Source: G965203045 sp965203045 (lineage in GTDB: Bacteria; Pseudomonadota; Gammaproteobacteria; PS1; Pseudothioglobaceae). Taken from it: 64,000 nucleotides of DNA. Position numbers and translations under genes: made by a program. Below are positions 27,101 to 37,600 of this stretch, piece by piece. The notes beneath the pieces were generated by a model. The model saw only the letters and a program-made list of their open reading frames with translations. It was not told the DNA's origin and did no database searches. The stretch is taken from assembly GCA_965203045.1 (NCBI GenBank), contig OZ241850.1, positions 1,426,001-1,490,000 on the forward strand, read 5' to 3'. The stretch's first letter is position 1. Each line of letters begins with the position of its first letter.

Positions 27101-28372
27101 GGTGATGCTATCATTAACTGTTATAGTCAAGGATTGTAGTGCTAATTCAATTCTATTAAGTGCGCCGTGAGAAACATTAAATGTAGCCCTATCGCCACTA
27201 ACATTTATAATATTTAAGCCATTTATACTAATAATTCTAATAGTTTCACTGCCAGTGGTGCCGGGGGTGTAGGTAATTTGGTTGCCGTTAGTTGAGATAG
27301 CAGCGCCTGCTAGAACTACAGTTGCCGCTAATTCGCTAATATCAATTGCGCTGCCAGCAGAATCAGTAGCGCTTATGGTAATAGTTATAGGACTATCAGA
27401 GTTAGTATCACTAATACCCATAAAACCTATATTTGCTATCTTAACAGCAGTACCAGTACCAGTAGCAGATATACTGCCAACGGTAACAGTAAAAATGCCT
27501 GTAGTTTGACTATCACTTGATATGCTAACAGTTCCTGTTCCGTTTGAAGTAACAGTGTTGTTAGTGCTAAAATTCGCTCCCCTAACCTCAACAAGTCTTT
27601 CAATTGATACTAAATTATTATTTGCATCGTATAGAGTAACATTAATGAAGGCGCTACTTCTATCTTCACCATTTACCAAAAAAGTGGGGTTTTGTGGCTC
27701 TAATCCAATTCTAGCAAGCGCGCCGTGGAAAACATTAAATGCAGCGCTACTGCCACTAACACCACTAACATCTATACCATTTATGCTAATAATACTAATA
27801 GTTTCACTGCCAGCAGCACTAGGGGTGTAGGTAATCTCATTGCCATTAGTTGAAACAGCAGCGCCTGCTAAGACTACAGTTGCCACTAATTCAGCAATAT
27901 CAATTGCCCCGCTGGCATCGCTAGCGTTTACAGTAATAGTTATAGGATTATCAGCATTGGTATCGCTTAAAGTTAAATTAATAGTGTTTGGGACTCTGAC
28001 CGATTCGGGTTTGGTAGTAACACTAAATATTGCCCTTGTGGCGCTAGCCCCAGAACCTACGGTTAAAGTGGCAACAGTTTGAGTATTAAACTCGCTACTA
28101 GACAAAACTTTAACAGCAACAGTAGCGCCTGCGGTAATTGCCCCTTCAGCTGCGGTTGGGACGCTGTTACCTATGGTATAAGACCCACCTTCAATACGAA
28201 TGCTAGCAGTGCTGTCAAAACCAGTAATGGTTGCTATATTAGAAGTAATTAATGTATTTGGAGTTGCGCCTGTTAGCGCGCCAAAGCTAAAAGGGTCTGT
28301 GTTTGCTGTGATTGGTAATGAACTCAATAAAAATAAAACAATAGCAGCTAGTTTTGATAATATAGTTCGCAT
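21161..28372 (-). CDS. giant exported multidomain protein B: Ig-like repeats, one C-type lectin-like domain, dockerin-like end (2403 aa)
   Basis: The signal peptide MRTILSKLAAIVLFLLSSLP is followed by ITANT. The shared DPFSFGALTGATPNTLITSN domain covers 25-120. Two invasin/Ig-like modules follow (SVRVPNTINLTLSDTNADNP, then HGALARIGLEPQNPTFLVNG), then BIG2-like and MBG-like modules. A C-type lectin-like domain lies at about 881-1021. After it come a cadherin-like domain (ANLLGFDLDDDDIVWSATDS), a He_PIG-type domain, and more BIG2/MBG modules. Two dockerin-like calcium loops close the protein at about 2291-2377. It is the shortest of the four. It has its own promoter, and its N-terminal coding region shares a 337-base tract identical to gene C. 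The protein is probably exported and sugar- or protein-binding. No anchor motif such as LPxTG is seen. Confidence 0.9.
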   Translation of the reverse strand: MRTILSKLAAIVLFLLSSLPITANTDPFSFGALTGATPNTLITSNIATITGFDSTASIRIEGGSYTIGNSVPTAAEGAITAGATVAVKVLSSSEFNTQTVATLTVGSGASATRAIFSVTTKPESVRVPNTINLTLSDTNADNPITITVNASDASGAIDIAELVATVVLAGAAVSTNGNEITYTPSAAGSETISIISINGIDVSGVSGSSAAFNVFHGALARIGLEPQNPTFLVNGEDRSSAFINVTLYDANNNLVSIERLVEVRGANFSTNNTVTSNGTGTVSISSDSQTTGIFTVTVGSISATGTGTAVKIANIGFMGISDTNSDSPITITISATDSAGSAIDISELAATVVLAGAAISTNGNQITYTPGTTGSETIRIISINGLNIINVSGDRATFNVSHGALNRIELALQSLTITVNDSITLDTSLLDANNNLFLPPTTLTFSVEGSFTISTSTTISVAGRASITVGATAAGVGTLTISVGAKSAAIAITATAAGPLIIVGSDITAIYGDTISIASQGGNPLQPVTWDSSIPTVATIDENSGLVTTTGVGTTVITASRDSSQASITLLVNPRQLSFDIDPTTTFVFNNTSQTVAVSLNNAVESDINSGAITLSISGVNTALNAAAYTFTTSVSGSASPNYIFSPITTTWTINQAEQSSFAFTLPSFIISTSTLDLSAFVTGASSTADVIYTISSGSGSASISNNILSPIGVGSISISAISPEDTNYLGATAVAGIHIIDALPPAFMLAATSITLTKNAPNTIRHIIDVTGLVADISGIDQQATFSITVSGDDIFTLEPEPVISFATNSIQTSALLTSTPTNATLYFSITPDTIGNAILVIDLDKANGQNNSQTLVVTVQDSDTAPVISNPGSRRDLLADFSVFGGHLYLARQSGTYQELLDDFNAEGGYLTRADNGAELLHVINLFPGTVDLFYLGADDIASEGDWVYTNDGTQFGVDTNTGSDGFVPYPGFINIFAAGEPNNNDGGGRRENCLTPQRNDVICTANRGGVFEFPNGFPATTNLGTVNIPFGATSPITIANLLGFDLDDDDIVWSATDSGAGGNINIIGITSSIADISYQPAPSFGGNISLTISLNEVGRTGRASAVIMISVLNPIPSLVTPTAQVLSAGEPVALTIINNGGVPTIFGITPTLPTSLSIDLVGSNIVISGTPIIAQQSTTYTLSTSNAVGTDTISFVISINIDPLSIVGGDITANYGDDAISITSQGGNPAQPITWTSSIPTVATIDENSGVVTIIDIGTTTITASRGSSQASISLLVNPRQLGLSVGPTDTLVFNNTSQTIAVSLTNAVEDDINSGAIILTISGDQTAINAGNYQFSVSISGSASPNYIFAPTTISWVVAAARQSELNITSNATRLMVGQTTTATATNDQPQGTLTITSSEAGIATINGSTITATNVGITTITITKQVTNYNNISASYQLLVIQNTTTPIDAGDDRAATYIPSGILSPQIPTNAQDRVISYAVDPIDSDVVTIDSNSGAITIINVGTVSIIASAATTTNYAASTDSYLLTINQAIQGTFTIIAGDTLTFGATSAIVIVDPGSGDGTITYESSDIAIATITADGIITATGVGEAIITATKDGGRNYHDISDSYLLTITNTTPTVTNLIPNQIASLGNLFTFPIPANTFNDANGDTLTISVSALPPSLTFDGINSITGIPATVGISTITITADDGNGAMVSTSFNLEITNRFIITGDNPRSAVYGDASQNIIAQGGASLTGAITFVSSTPSIVNFGDANIGVLTISGAGTAIITATRDGTGEQASISFIVSPRTITPTFASSQTFIYNTNIRTVLATITSGIIGTDDVSLAISGATATDVGNYNIDLTLTGAASRNYRLSTTTLSWSIIRTNQSAFSLGADTTITFGDSFSRPATGVSATAASSYGSSNPDVATVAANGDITTTGVGSAIISATNTGDNNYNSAADSYTLNVAPLTLTIAIGSTTTIYTGAAITITTTITNLVSGHEQVSLTINGDQTATNTGDYSFDISAIEGSDSPNYILIPTTISWVVAPARQSELDITSNATRLMVGQTTTATATNNQPQGTLTIISSEAGIATIDSSTITATNVGITTITITKQVANHNNISASYQLVVVQNTTTPIDAGDDRVATYAPSGALSAQTPTNTRGRVISYAADPITSDVATININTGAITITNVGTVSIVVSAAATTNYATSTDSYLLTINQATQGTFTITASDTLTFGATSAVVVVDPGSGEGTITYAASPSGIITIDANGIISAVGAGEAIITATKAGGRNYNDISASISIAVTRFSLDIDGDGSRLTTTDGILIIRYLTSTNTFTTIGVTTTDATIDEQTIKNILKTAYQSNILDIDDNGTTEVSSDGMLIMRYLADQENLNIDDLVGSNPTRSLEEIREYLEDIY
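21240..21500 (-). other. dockerin-like calcium-loop pair, protein B C-terminus
   Basis: The loops DIDGDGSRLTTTD with GILIIRYL and DIDDNGTTEVSSD with GMLIMRYL, both ending in Asp at position 13, are followed by ADQENLN and a short helix ending EEIREYLEDIY. Confidence 0.7.
25310..25730 (-). other. C-type lectin-like domain, protein B (EPN motif)
   Basis: The domain starts FGGHLYL and contains EGGYLTRADNGAEL, then FYLGADDIASEGDWVYTNDG. This matches the W-I-G-L...E-G-x-W-x-W core of C-type lectins. GEPNN is the EPN sugar/calcium motif, and NDVIC matches the N-D-x-x-C of the WND site. The final VFEF replaces the usual Y-I-C-E, so the outer disulphide is lost. Confidence 0.8.
27661..27997 (-). repeat. 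337-base tract identical to 41521-41857 (gene B copy)
   Basis: Compared line by line, these 337 bases of gene B match gene C at a constant offset of 13860 without a single difference. The flanks on both sides diverge, including at silent positions. Confidence 0.9.
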
Positions 28373-28493
28373 AATTTTTTGTTATATTATAAGCTTTTAA
28401 AACCTGGCCATAATATAGTTTAAAATATGCTATTTTCAGCAATCTGCGCTGCAGTTATCACTAATTATGGTTACCTTCAAACCCACAGCAGTA

Positions 28494-28521
28494 ATGATAC
28501 CAGAAGTTTAATTAATGTCAA
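28494..28521 (-). promoter_or_regulatory. sigma70-type promoter of giant gene B
   Basis: TTGACA, a 16-base spacer ending TGG, and TATCAT stand about 121 bases before ATG 28372. The arrangement is the same as in front of A and C. Confidence 0.75.
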
Positions 28522-28645
28522 GTAATATCATCTTTCATAAAAATAAAAATAATATTGCCAAAGTAGCTACTAGCGGTTACAATTACCGCTGTGTTTACTA
28601 TTACTTATAAAATACAGTTTTTATAACTTCGCTCCTGATAATCCT

Positions 28646-31600
28646 TTATTGATATATACTTTCAAGGTAATTGCTAATTGCCCCAGCTCCACTCCTTGTT
28701 GGGCTATCTCCAATCAAATCGCCAACATTAAGATTTTCTTGGTCTGCTAGGTAGCGCATAATTAGCATACCATCGCTGTTTGCTTCTATTGCACCATTAC
28801 CATCAATATCTAAACTATCATAACCCCTTTGTAAAAATTTAAGTATTTGTTGGCTATCTCTTTGTGCATCAGTTGTAGTTGCATCAGTGGTATCTATGGT
28901 ATCAGTAGAACCTGTTAAAAATCTGATAATTAAAATACCATCAGTGGTAGTTAGCCTGTTGCTATCACCGTCAATATCTAAATTAAAGTCAGTAACTACC
29001 TCTAGTGAAGCACTAGTGCTAATATCATTGTAATTTCTACCCCCTGCTTTGGTTGCGGTAATAGTAGCCTCACCTACACCGATTGCGCTAATAATACCGT
29101 TTACATCAATAGTGATAATACCACTTGGGCTAGCAGCATAGCTAATGGTCCCCTCACCACTACCTGGGTCTACTACCACAATAGCACTCGTTGCGCCAAA
29201 TATTAAGGTAGCACTAGTAGTGATAGTAAATGTGCCTTGGTTTGCTTGGTTAATAGTTAGTAGATAGCTATCAGTTGAGGCGGCATAATTAGTAGTTGCA
29301 GCAGCACTGACTATAATATTGACTGTGCCAGCATTTGTAATAGTGATAGCGCCGGTGTTTATGTTAATTGTTGCAACATCACTAGCTATTGGGTCTGCGG
29401 CATAGCTAATTACTCTGCCTCTGGTATTAGTTGGCGTTTGAGCGCTTAGAGTACCACTAGGGACATAAGTGGCAGTTCTGTTATCACCAGCATCAATAGC
29501 AGCTGTGGTATTTTGGATAACTACTAGTTGATACCTGGCGCTGATGTTGTTGTGGTTAGCCACTTGTTTGGTAATGGTAATAGTAGTTATGCCAACATTA
29601 GTAGCGGTTATGGTGCTACCGTTAATTGTGGCAATACCAGCTTCACTAGAGATGATTGTTAGTGTGCCTTGTGGTTGGTCATTAGTAGCAGTTGCGGTGG
29701 TTGTTTGTCCTACCATGAGTCTGGTGGCATTGCCAGTAATATCTAGTTCGGATTGCTGAGCTGGGGCTATTGTCCAGCTAATAGTTATTGGGATTAATAT
29801 GTAATTAGGACTATCACTGCCTTCAATGGCGCTAATATCAAAAGAGTAATCACCAGCATTGATTGCTGTTTGGTCGCCACTTATGGTGAGGCTTACCTGC
29901 TCGTGCCCACTAACAAGATTGGTAATAGTGGTGGTTACTATAATAGCAGCACCAGTATAAATAGTGGTAGTGCTACCGATGGCAATAGTGAGTGTTAATG
30001 GAGCAACATTTAGTGTATAGCTATCAGCTGCAGAGTTGTAATTATTATCACCAGTGTTGGTGGTACTAATAATAGCGCTGCCAACACCAGTGGTTGTAAT
30101 ATCACCGTTTGTATCCACAGTTGCAACGTCTGGGTCAGATGAACCATAACTACTAGCAACAGTAGCAGAAACGCCTGTTGCTGGGCGACTTAAGCCTTCA
30201 CCAAATGTTATAGTTGTATCAGCCCCTAGGCTAAATTGGCTTTGGTTTGCTTTTATAATTGACCAGCTAAGAGTGGTTGTGCTTAGGCGATAGTTGCGAC
30301 TAGCAGCGCCTGTTAGTGTTAGGTCTATATTGTAGTTGCCAACATCAGTTGCAGTCGCTGCACCGCTTATGCTAAGGCTAACATCATCAGTAGCTATTAT
30401 GCCGCTGGTAATAGTTGCAAACACAGTTCTTATATTGGTGTTGTAGATAAAGGTTTGTGGACTAGCAAAGGTTGGGGTAATAGTCCTTGGACTAACAATA
30501 AAGCTAACACTCGCTTGTTCGCCTGTGCCATCTCTAGTGGCAGTTATAATTGCAGTCCCAGCGCCTAATATAGCTAATACGCCTATGTTTGCATCACCAA
30601 AGTTAGCAATGCTTGGAGTGCTGGAGCTAAAAGTTATTGCCCCAGTTGGACTAGCTCCGCCTTGGGCTATGATGTTTTGGCTAGCAGCGCCATAAACAAC
30701 GTTTCTTAAATTACTACCAACAATAATAAAGTCACCACTAACTGTTAAGCTAAAGCTAGTGCTAACCATAGCCCCATTACCATCATCAGCGGTGATGGTT
30801 ATAGTTGAAATCCCTAGTGTTGCTGGAATACCAGTAATGCTGTTAATACCATCAAAAGTTAAACTAGGTGGTAAAGCAGAAACACTAATAGTTAAGGTAT
30901 CGCCGTTAGCATCATTAAAGGTATTAGCTGGGATAGGGAAAGTAAATAAGTTTCCTAGTGAGGCAATTTGGTTTGGTATAAGGTTTGTAACAGTAGGGGT
31001 GGTATTGGTAATAGTTAGTAGATAATTATCACTAATGTCATGATAGTTATCCCCACCACTTTTGGTAGCGCTAATAGTAGTGGTTCCCGGGCTTTGCGCG
31101 TTAATTATGCCACCTTGGCTAATAGTTGCAATATCTGGGTTACTGGAACTAAAAACAATAGCCCCGGTGCCGCTACCACCAGTTGCGGTTGCAAAACTGG
31201 TTTGAGCATTTACTAAGGTTGAGCTGCCGCTGATTACAAAATCAGCTTGGTCAGCTCTTTCAACTATTAGCGAATGAGTAGCGCTGGTGTTAAGATAGTT
31301 TCTGCCACCATCTCTGGTTACGGTAATTATAGCCTCACCTACACCAGTTGCGGTAATGATGCCATCGTTGGTAATGGTTGCAATTGCTATATCACTGGAT
31401 TCATAAGTAATAGTCCCATCGCCACTACCCGGGTCTACTATCACAATAGCGCTGGTTGTGCCAAATGTTAGGGTATCGCTAGCGGTGATAGTAAATGTGC
31501 CTTGGGTTGCTTGGTTAATAGTTAGTAGATAGCTATCGGTTGATGCAGCATAATTAGTAGTAGTTGCGGCACTGGCTATAATACTAACTGTGCCAACATT

Positions 31601-34600
31601 TATAATAGTGATAGCACCACTATTGCTATCAATAGTTACAACATCACTAGCTATTGGGTCTACGGCATAGCTAATTACTCTGTCTTGGGCATTAGTTGGT
31701 ATTTGAGGACTTAGAATACCATTAGGGATATAGGTGGCAATCCTATCATCACCAGCATCAATAGCGGTTGTGGTATTTTGGATGACTACTAGTTGATAAC
31801 TGGCGCTGATGTTGTTGTAATTAGCAACTTGTTTGCTAATGGTAATAGTAGTTATGCCAACATTAGTAGCGGTTATGGTGCTACCATTAATTGTGGCAAT
31901 ACCAGCCTCACTAGAGGTGATTGTTAGTGTGCCTTGTGGTTGGTCATTAGTAGCAGTTGCGGTGGTTGTTTGTCCTACCATAAGTCTGGTGGCATTGCTG
32001 GTAATATCTAGTTCAGATTGCCGAGCTGCGGCTACTACCCAGCTAATAGTTGTTGGGGCAAATATGTAGTTTGGACTAGCGCTACCACTAATAGAGACAC
32101 TAAATTGATAGTTGCCAGCATTTATTGCAGTTTGGTCGCCGCTTATAGTTAGGCTAATAGCGCCGCTGTTGATATCGCTCTCAACAGCATTAGTTAGGCT
32201 AACTGCTATGGTTTGGTTAGTATTATTAAAGACAAGAGTATCAGTTGGACCAACACTAAGCCCAAGTTGTCTAGGATTTACCAACAGGCTAATACTAGCT
32301 TGACTGCTGCCTCTACTAGCAGTAATAGTAGTAGTGCCAATATTTATAATTGTTACAACACCACTATTTTCATCAATGGTAGCAATAGTGGGGATGCTAG
32401 AAGTCCAAGTGATTGGTTGTATTGGGTCGCCACCTTGGCTAGTAATGCTAATGGCGTCATCACCATAATTAGCAGTTATATCTCCTCCCACAATACTAAG
32501 GGGATCTATATTAACGCTAATAACAAAACTAATAGTATTAGTTCCAACCGCATTGCTTGTGCTAAGTGTGTAAGTTGTGATTTGTTGGGCTATAATTGGT
32601 GTGCCGCTTATAACAATATCACCACCGACCTCATTAATAGATAAACTAACAGGCAGAGTAGGTGTTATATTAAAAGTAGCTGGCGCCTCACCATTGTTGA
32701 TGATAGTTAGTAATACAGGTTCGCCAGCTGATAATACCTGAGCGGTAGGGGTAACTAGTCTAGGGAAAGGGCTAAATACTCTAATCATCAACAGCGCTGA
32801 TGCTCTATCACTGCGACCAACTTCGTTAAGATTAATAGTTAGGGTAATATTGCCCAGAAAGTCTGGCGCTGGCTGGTAGGAAATATCAACAATAGAGCTA
32901 GTGATGCCAATTATGTCAATATTACCACCAGCACCGCTATCTGTTGCTGACCAGACGGTCTCATCACCATCTAAGTCAAAACCTAACAAATTAGCAATAA
33001 TAGTTGATGATGTAGCGCCAAAAGGAATATTAACTCTACCTAAATTAGTAGTAGCGGGAAAGCCATTGGGAAACTCAAAAATACCACCTAAAAGCGAATT
33101 ACAATCTATATCACTACCAACTGAGTTTAGACAATCTTGATTTCCTCCGCTATTATCTGGTTCAACATTGACACCAACACTTATTGGTGCAGATTGAAAA
33201 ATATTTAAAAATCCCGGATAAACAACAAAGCCGCCATCCCCAGCATTTGTGTCTTTGCCAAATTGAGTGTCGTCATTAGTATAAACCCAATCTCCCTCAT
33301 TAGCTATATCATTAACGCCCATATAAAAATTATCAGAACCATTAAGGAATATTCTTGTATTCCCTATTTCAAGAGCAGTCTCAACTCTAACTAAATAACC
33401 ACCCTCTGCATCAAAATCATCCAATAAATCCTGATAAGTGCCGGGCTCACTAGTAAGGTATAAATGCCCGCCAAACACTGAAAAATCAGCCAATAAATCT
33501 CTCCTGCTACCGGGATTACTAATTACTGGGGCTGTGTTGCTATCTTGGACAGTTACCATCAGTGTTTGACTGCTATCCTGCCCATTTGCTTTATCTAAGC
33601 CAATTACTAGCGCAGCGCTACCTATTGTATCGGCAGCAATGCTAAAGTAAAGCCTAGCAGTTGCTGTAACGTTGGTTAAAAGCATGCTAGTTTGGATATT
33701 ATTAGTGGCAAATGATATAACGGGCATTGGAGCGAAAGCAAAGATATTATCACCAGCCCTAGTAATGCTAAATGTTGCTTGTTGGCTAGCAATACCATTA
33801 TCGGCGACAATATCTGTAATAGCTACAATATGGCGAATAGTATTAGGCGAGTTTTTACTAAGGATAATGCTATGAGTTGCCAGAGTAAAAGCTAGAGTAT
33901 CAACAATATTAATATCAGCGGTAATTGAAGCTTCCAAGTAATTAGTATCCTCAGGGCTAATAGCGCTAATACTAATATTGCCAACACTAATAGCAGTTAG
34001 GATACTATTGCTAATACTAGCAGAACCAGAACCTGAGCTAATGGTATAAATAATATCAGCTGTGCTAAAAGCCCCAGCTATAAAAGCGTTTAAATCTAGG
34101 GTTGATGTTGATGGTATAAAATTAGGAGGATTAAAAGCAAAACTAGATTGCTCAGCTTGGTTGATAGTCCAAGTAATAGTTGTTGGGATAAATATGTAGT
34201 TTGGACTGGCGCTACCACTAACACCAGTAGTAAAGGTATAAGTGCCAGTATTAAGCGCCGCGTTAGCACCACTAATGCTAAGACTAATAGCGCCACTATT
34301 AATATCACTCTCAACAGCATTATTTAGGCTAACTGCTACGGTCCTAGTAGTATTATTAAACACAAAACTAATATCACCGATAGTAGCTGTTATCTCTCGG
34401 GCAGTAACAATTAGAGTAATACTTGCTTCGCCCTCACCACCTGCGCCTCTAATAATATCATTATTAGCAATAATAGTAGCACTACCAACACCAATAGTGC
34501 TAACCACACCAGTATTTGGGTCAATGCTAGCAACCGCAGGGTCACTAGAAGTCCAAGTAGAGCCGGGAATACTAGTGGTAAAGCTAATATTATCACCATA

Positions 34601-37600
34601 AGTAGCGGTTATATCTCCTTCTACAATCATAAGAGGGGCTACGTTAATACTAATAACAAAGCTAATGGTCCCAGTACCAGCAGCATTACTTGCACTAAGC
34701 ATGTAGGTTATATCTTGTTGGGCTATAATTGGTATTCCGTTTATAACAAAATTGCCACCAACTAAATTAATAGACAAACTAGCAGGTAGCTCAGGCGTTA
34801 TACTAAAAGCACTTGGCGCCTCGCCATTGTTGATAATAGTTAGTGATACTGGCCTGCCAAATGATAATACTTGAGCGGTAGGGGTAACTAAGTCAGGGAC
34901 AGGATTGGGCACATTAATCATCGCCACTGCTGAGGCCCCATCAGTGCGACCAACCTCATTAAGACTAATAGTTAGGGTAATATTGCCATAAAAGTCTGGT
35001 GCTGGTTGGTAAGCAATATTAATGACATTTACTGAGTCAGCGGGGTTTAGACCAGCAATAACAAAACTACCGCCAGCGCCGCTATCTGTTGCCGACCAAA
35101 CAATATTATCACCATCTAAGTCAAAACCTAACAGATTAGCAATACTAACTGCTGATGTAGCGCCAAAAGGAATATTAGTTGTGCCTAAATTAGTAGTAGC
35201 AGGCAGACCACTGGGAAACTCAAAAACAGTGCCATCGCTAAATCCACCTCCACCACAAATTATATCACCACCCGTTGGACTTAAACAATCTTGTCCCGCG
35301 CCCCCAGCTGAATTATTTGGTTGAGTACTTGCCCCAAATTCAAAAATATTTAAAAACCCCGGATAAACCACAAAGCCGCCAGCCCCAGTGTCTGTGTCTA
35401 CGCCAAATTGGGTGCCATCGTTAGTATAGACCCAATCTCCTTCACTAGCTATATCATTAGCCCCTAAATAAAAGCGGTCGTTTGCACCAGGGAACAATTC
35501 TATTATATGTTCTAGTTCAGCAGCGCTCTCAACCCTAACTAAGTAGCCACCTTCTGCATCAAAGTCATTTAATAAAGCGTTATAGCTACCACTGCTAATA
35601 ACACCATATAAATGCCCGCCAAATACTGAAATATCCTCTAAGTTGTTAGCAGCGCTAATTACTGGGACTTGGTTGCTATCTTTAACAGTTACTACTAACG
35701 TTTGACTACTATCTTGTCCATCTGCCCTGTCCAAGGTAATTACCATCTCAGCGCTACCTGTTGCATCCGCGGCAATGCTAAAGTAAAGACCAGCACTTGT
35801 TGGGGTAGCAGTTAATGAAGTGCTAGTTTGGATACTATCGGTGGCAAATGATATAACAGGTTGTGGATTTTCGGTAAAAATATCACCAACCCTAGCAATA
35901 CTAAATGTTGCTTGTTGGTTGGCTGTGCCGTCATCGGTGATAATATCTGTAATAGCTACAATATGGCGAATAGTATTAGGCGAGTTTTTACTAAGGATAA
36001 TGCTATGAGTTGCCAGAGTAAAAGGTAGAGTATCAACAATATTAATATCAGCGGTAATTGAAGCTTCTAAATAATTAACATCTTCAGGACTAATAGCGCT
36101 AATACTAATACTGCCAACACTAATGGCAGTTAGGATACTATTGTTAATACTAGCAGAACCAGAACTTAGGCTAATAGTGTAGATAATATCAGCTGTGCTG
36201 GAAGCCCCAGTTATAAAAGCGCTTAAATCTAAGGTTGATGTTGATAGTATAAAATTAGGAGGATTAAAGGCAAAACTAGATTGCTCAGCTTGGTTGATAG
36301 TCCAAGTAATAGTTGTTGGACTAAATATGTAGTTTGGACTGGCGCTACCACTAATACCAGTAATAAAGGTATAAGTCCCAGCATTAAGCGCCGCATTAGC
36401 GCCACTAATGCTAAGACTAATAGCGCCACTATTAATATCACTCTCAACAACATTATTTAGACTAACTGCTACGGTCCTAGTAGTATTATTAAAGACAAAA
36501 CTAATATCACCAATAGTAGTTGTTATCTCTCGGGCAGTAACAATTAGGGTAACACTCGCTTCGCCCTCACCACCTGCATTTCTAATAATATCATTACTAG
36601 CAGTAATAGTAGTCCTGCCAACACCAGTGGTGCTAACCACACCAGTATTTGGGTCAATACTGGCAACCGCAGCATCACTAGATGTCCAATTAGAGCCGCC
36701 AATATTGGCACTAAAGCTAGGATTATCACCATAAGTAGTGGTTATATCTCCTTCTAAAATGCTAAGGGGTTCTAAGTTAATACTAATGACAAAGCTAATA
36801 GTATCAGCACCAGCCGCATTGCTCGCGCTAAGTGTGTAGGTTGTGCTTTGTTGGGTCATAATTGGTATGCCAGTTATAACAATACTATTACCAACCACAT
36901 TAATAGATAAGCTAGCAGGCAGGGCAGGTGTTATATCAAAAGCAGCTGGCACTCCGCCATTGTTGGCAATAGTTAGTGCCATGGGCCCACCAACCAATAA
37001 TACTTGAGGACTAGGGGCAACTAGGGCAGGGGTAGGATTAGCTACATTAATCATCACTACCACTGATGCTCCATCAGTGCGACCAACTTCGTTAAGATTA
37101 ATGCTTAGGTCAGCATCACCATGAAAGTTTGGCGCTGGTTGGTAGGAAATAGTGGTAGTAGCACTAGGGGTTATAACAAAACTACCACCAGCACCGCTAT
37201 CTGTTGCTGACCAGACGGTTTCATCACCGTCTAAGTCAAAGCCTAATAGATTAGCAATAATAGTCGGTGATGTAGCGTTAAAATCAACATTAACTCTACC
37301 TAAATTGCTAGCAGCGGGAAAGCCATTGGGAAACTCAAAAATCCCTTCTAAACGCGAACTACAAAATATATCACCACTATTTGAGCTTAAACAATCTTGG
37401 TCTCCGCCTGTATTATTTGGTTCATTATTGAGCCCAAATTCAAAAATATTAAAAAATCCCGGATAAACCACAAAACCGCCAGCCCCAGGGTTTGTGTCTA
37501 CGCCAAATTGAACGCCGTTGTTAATATAGACCCAATCTCCCTCACTAGCTATATCATTAGCGCCTATATAAAAATTACCAAAAGACAATCTTCGTATATG

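Noticed and set aside
28560..28600. Inverted repeat AGCGGT...ACCGCT in the B/C spacer as a terminator of gene C
   Set aside because: The 6-bp stem is separated from the T-rich stretch by about 20 bases, and the same stem is not conserved in the other two spacers.
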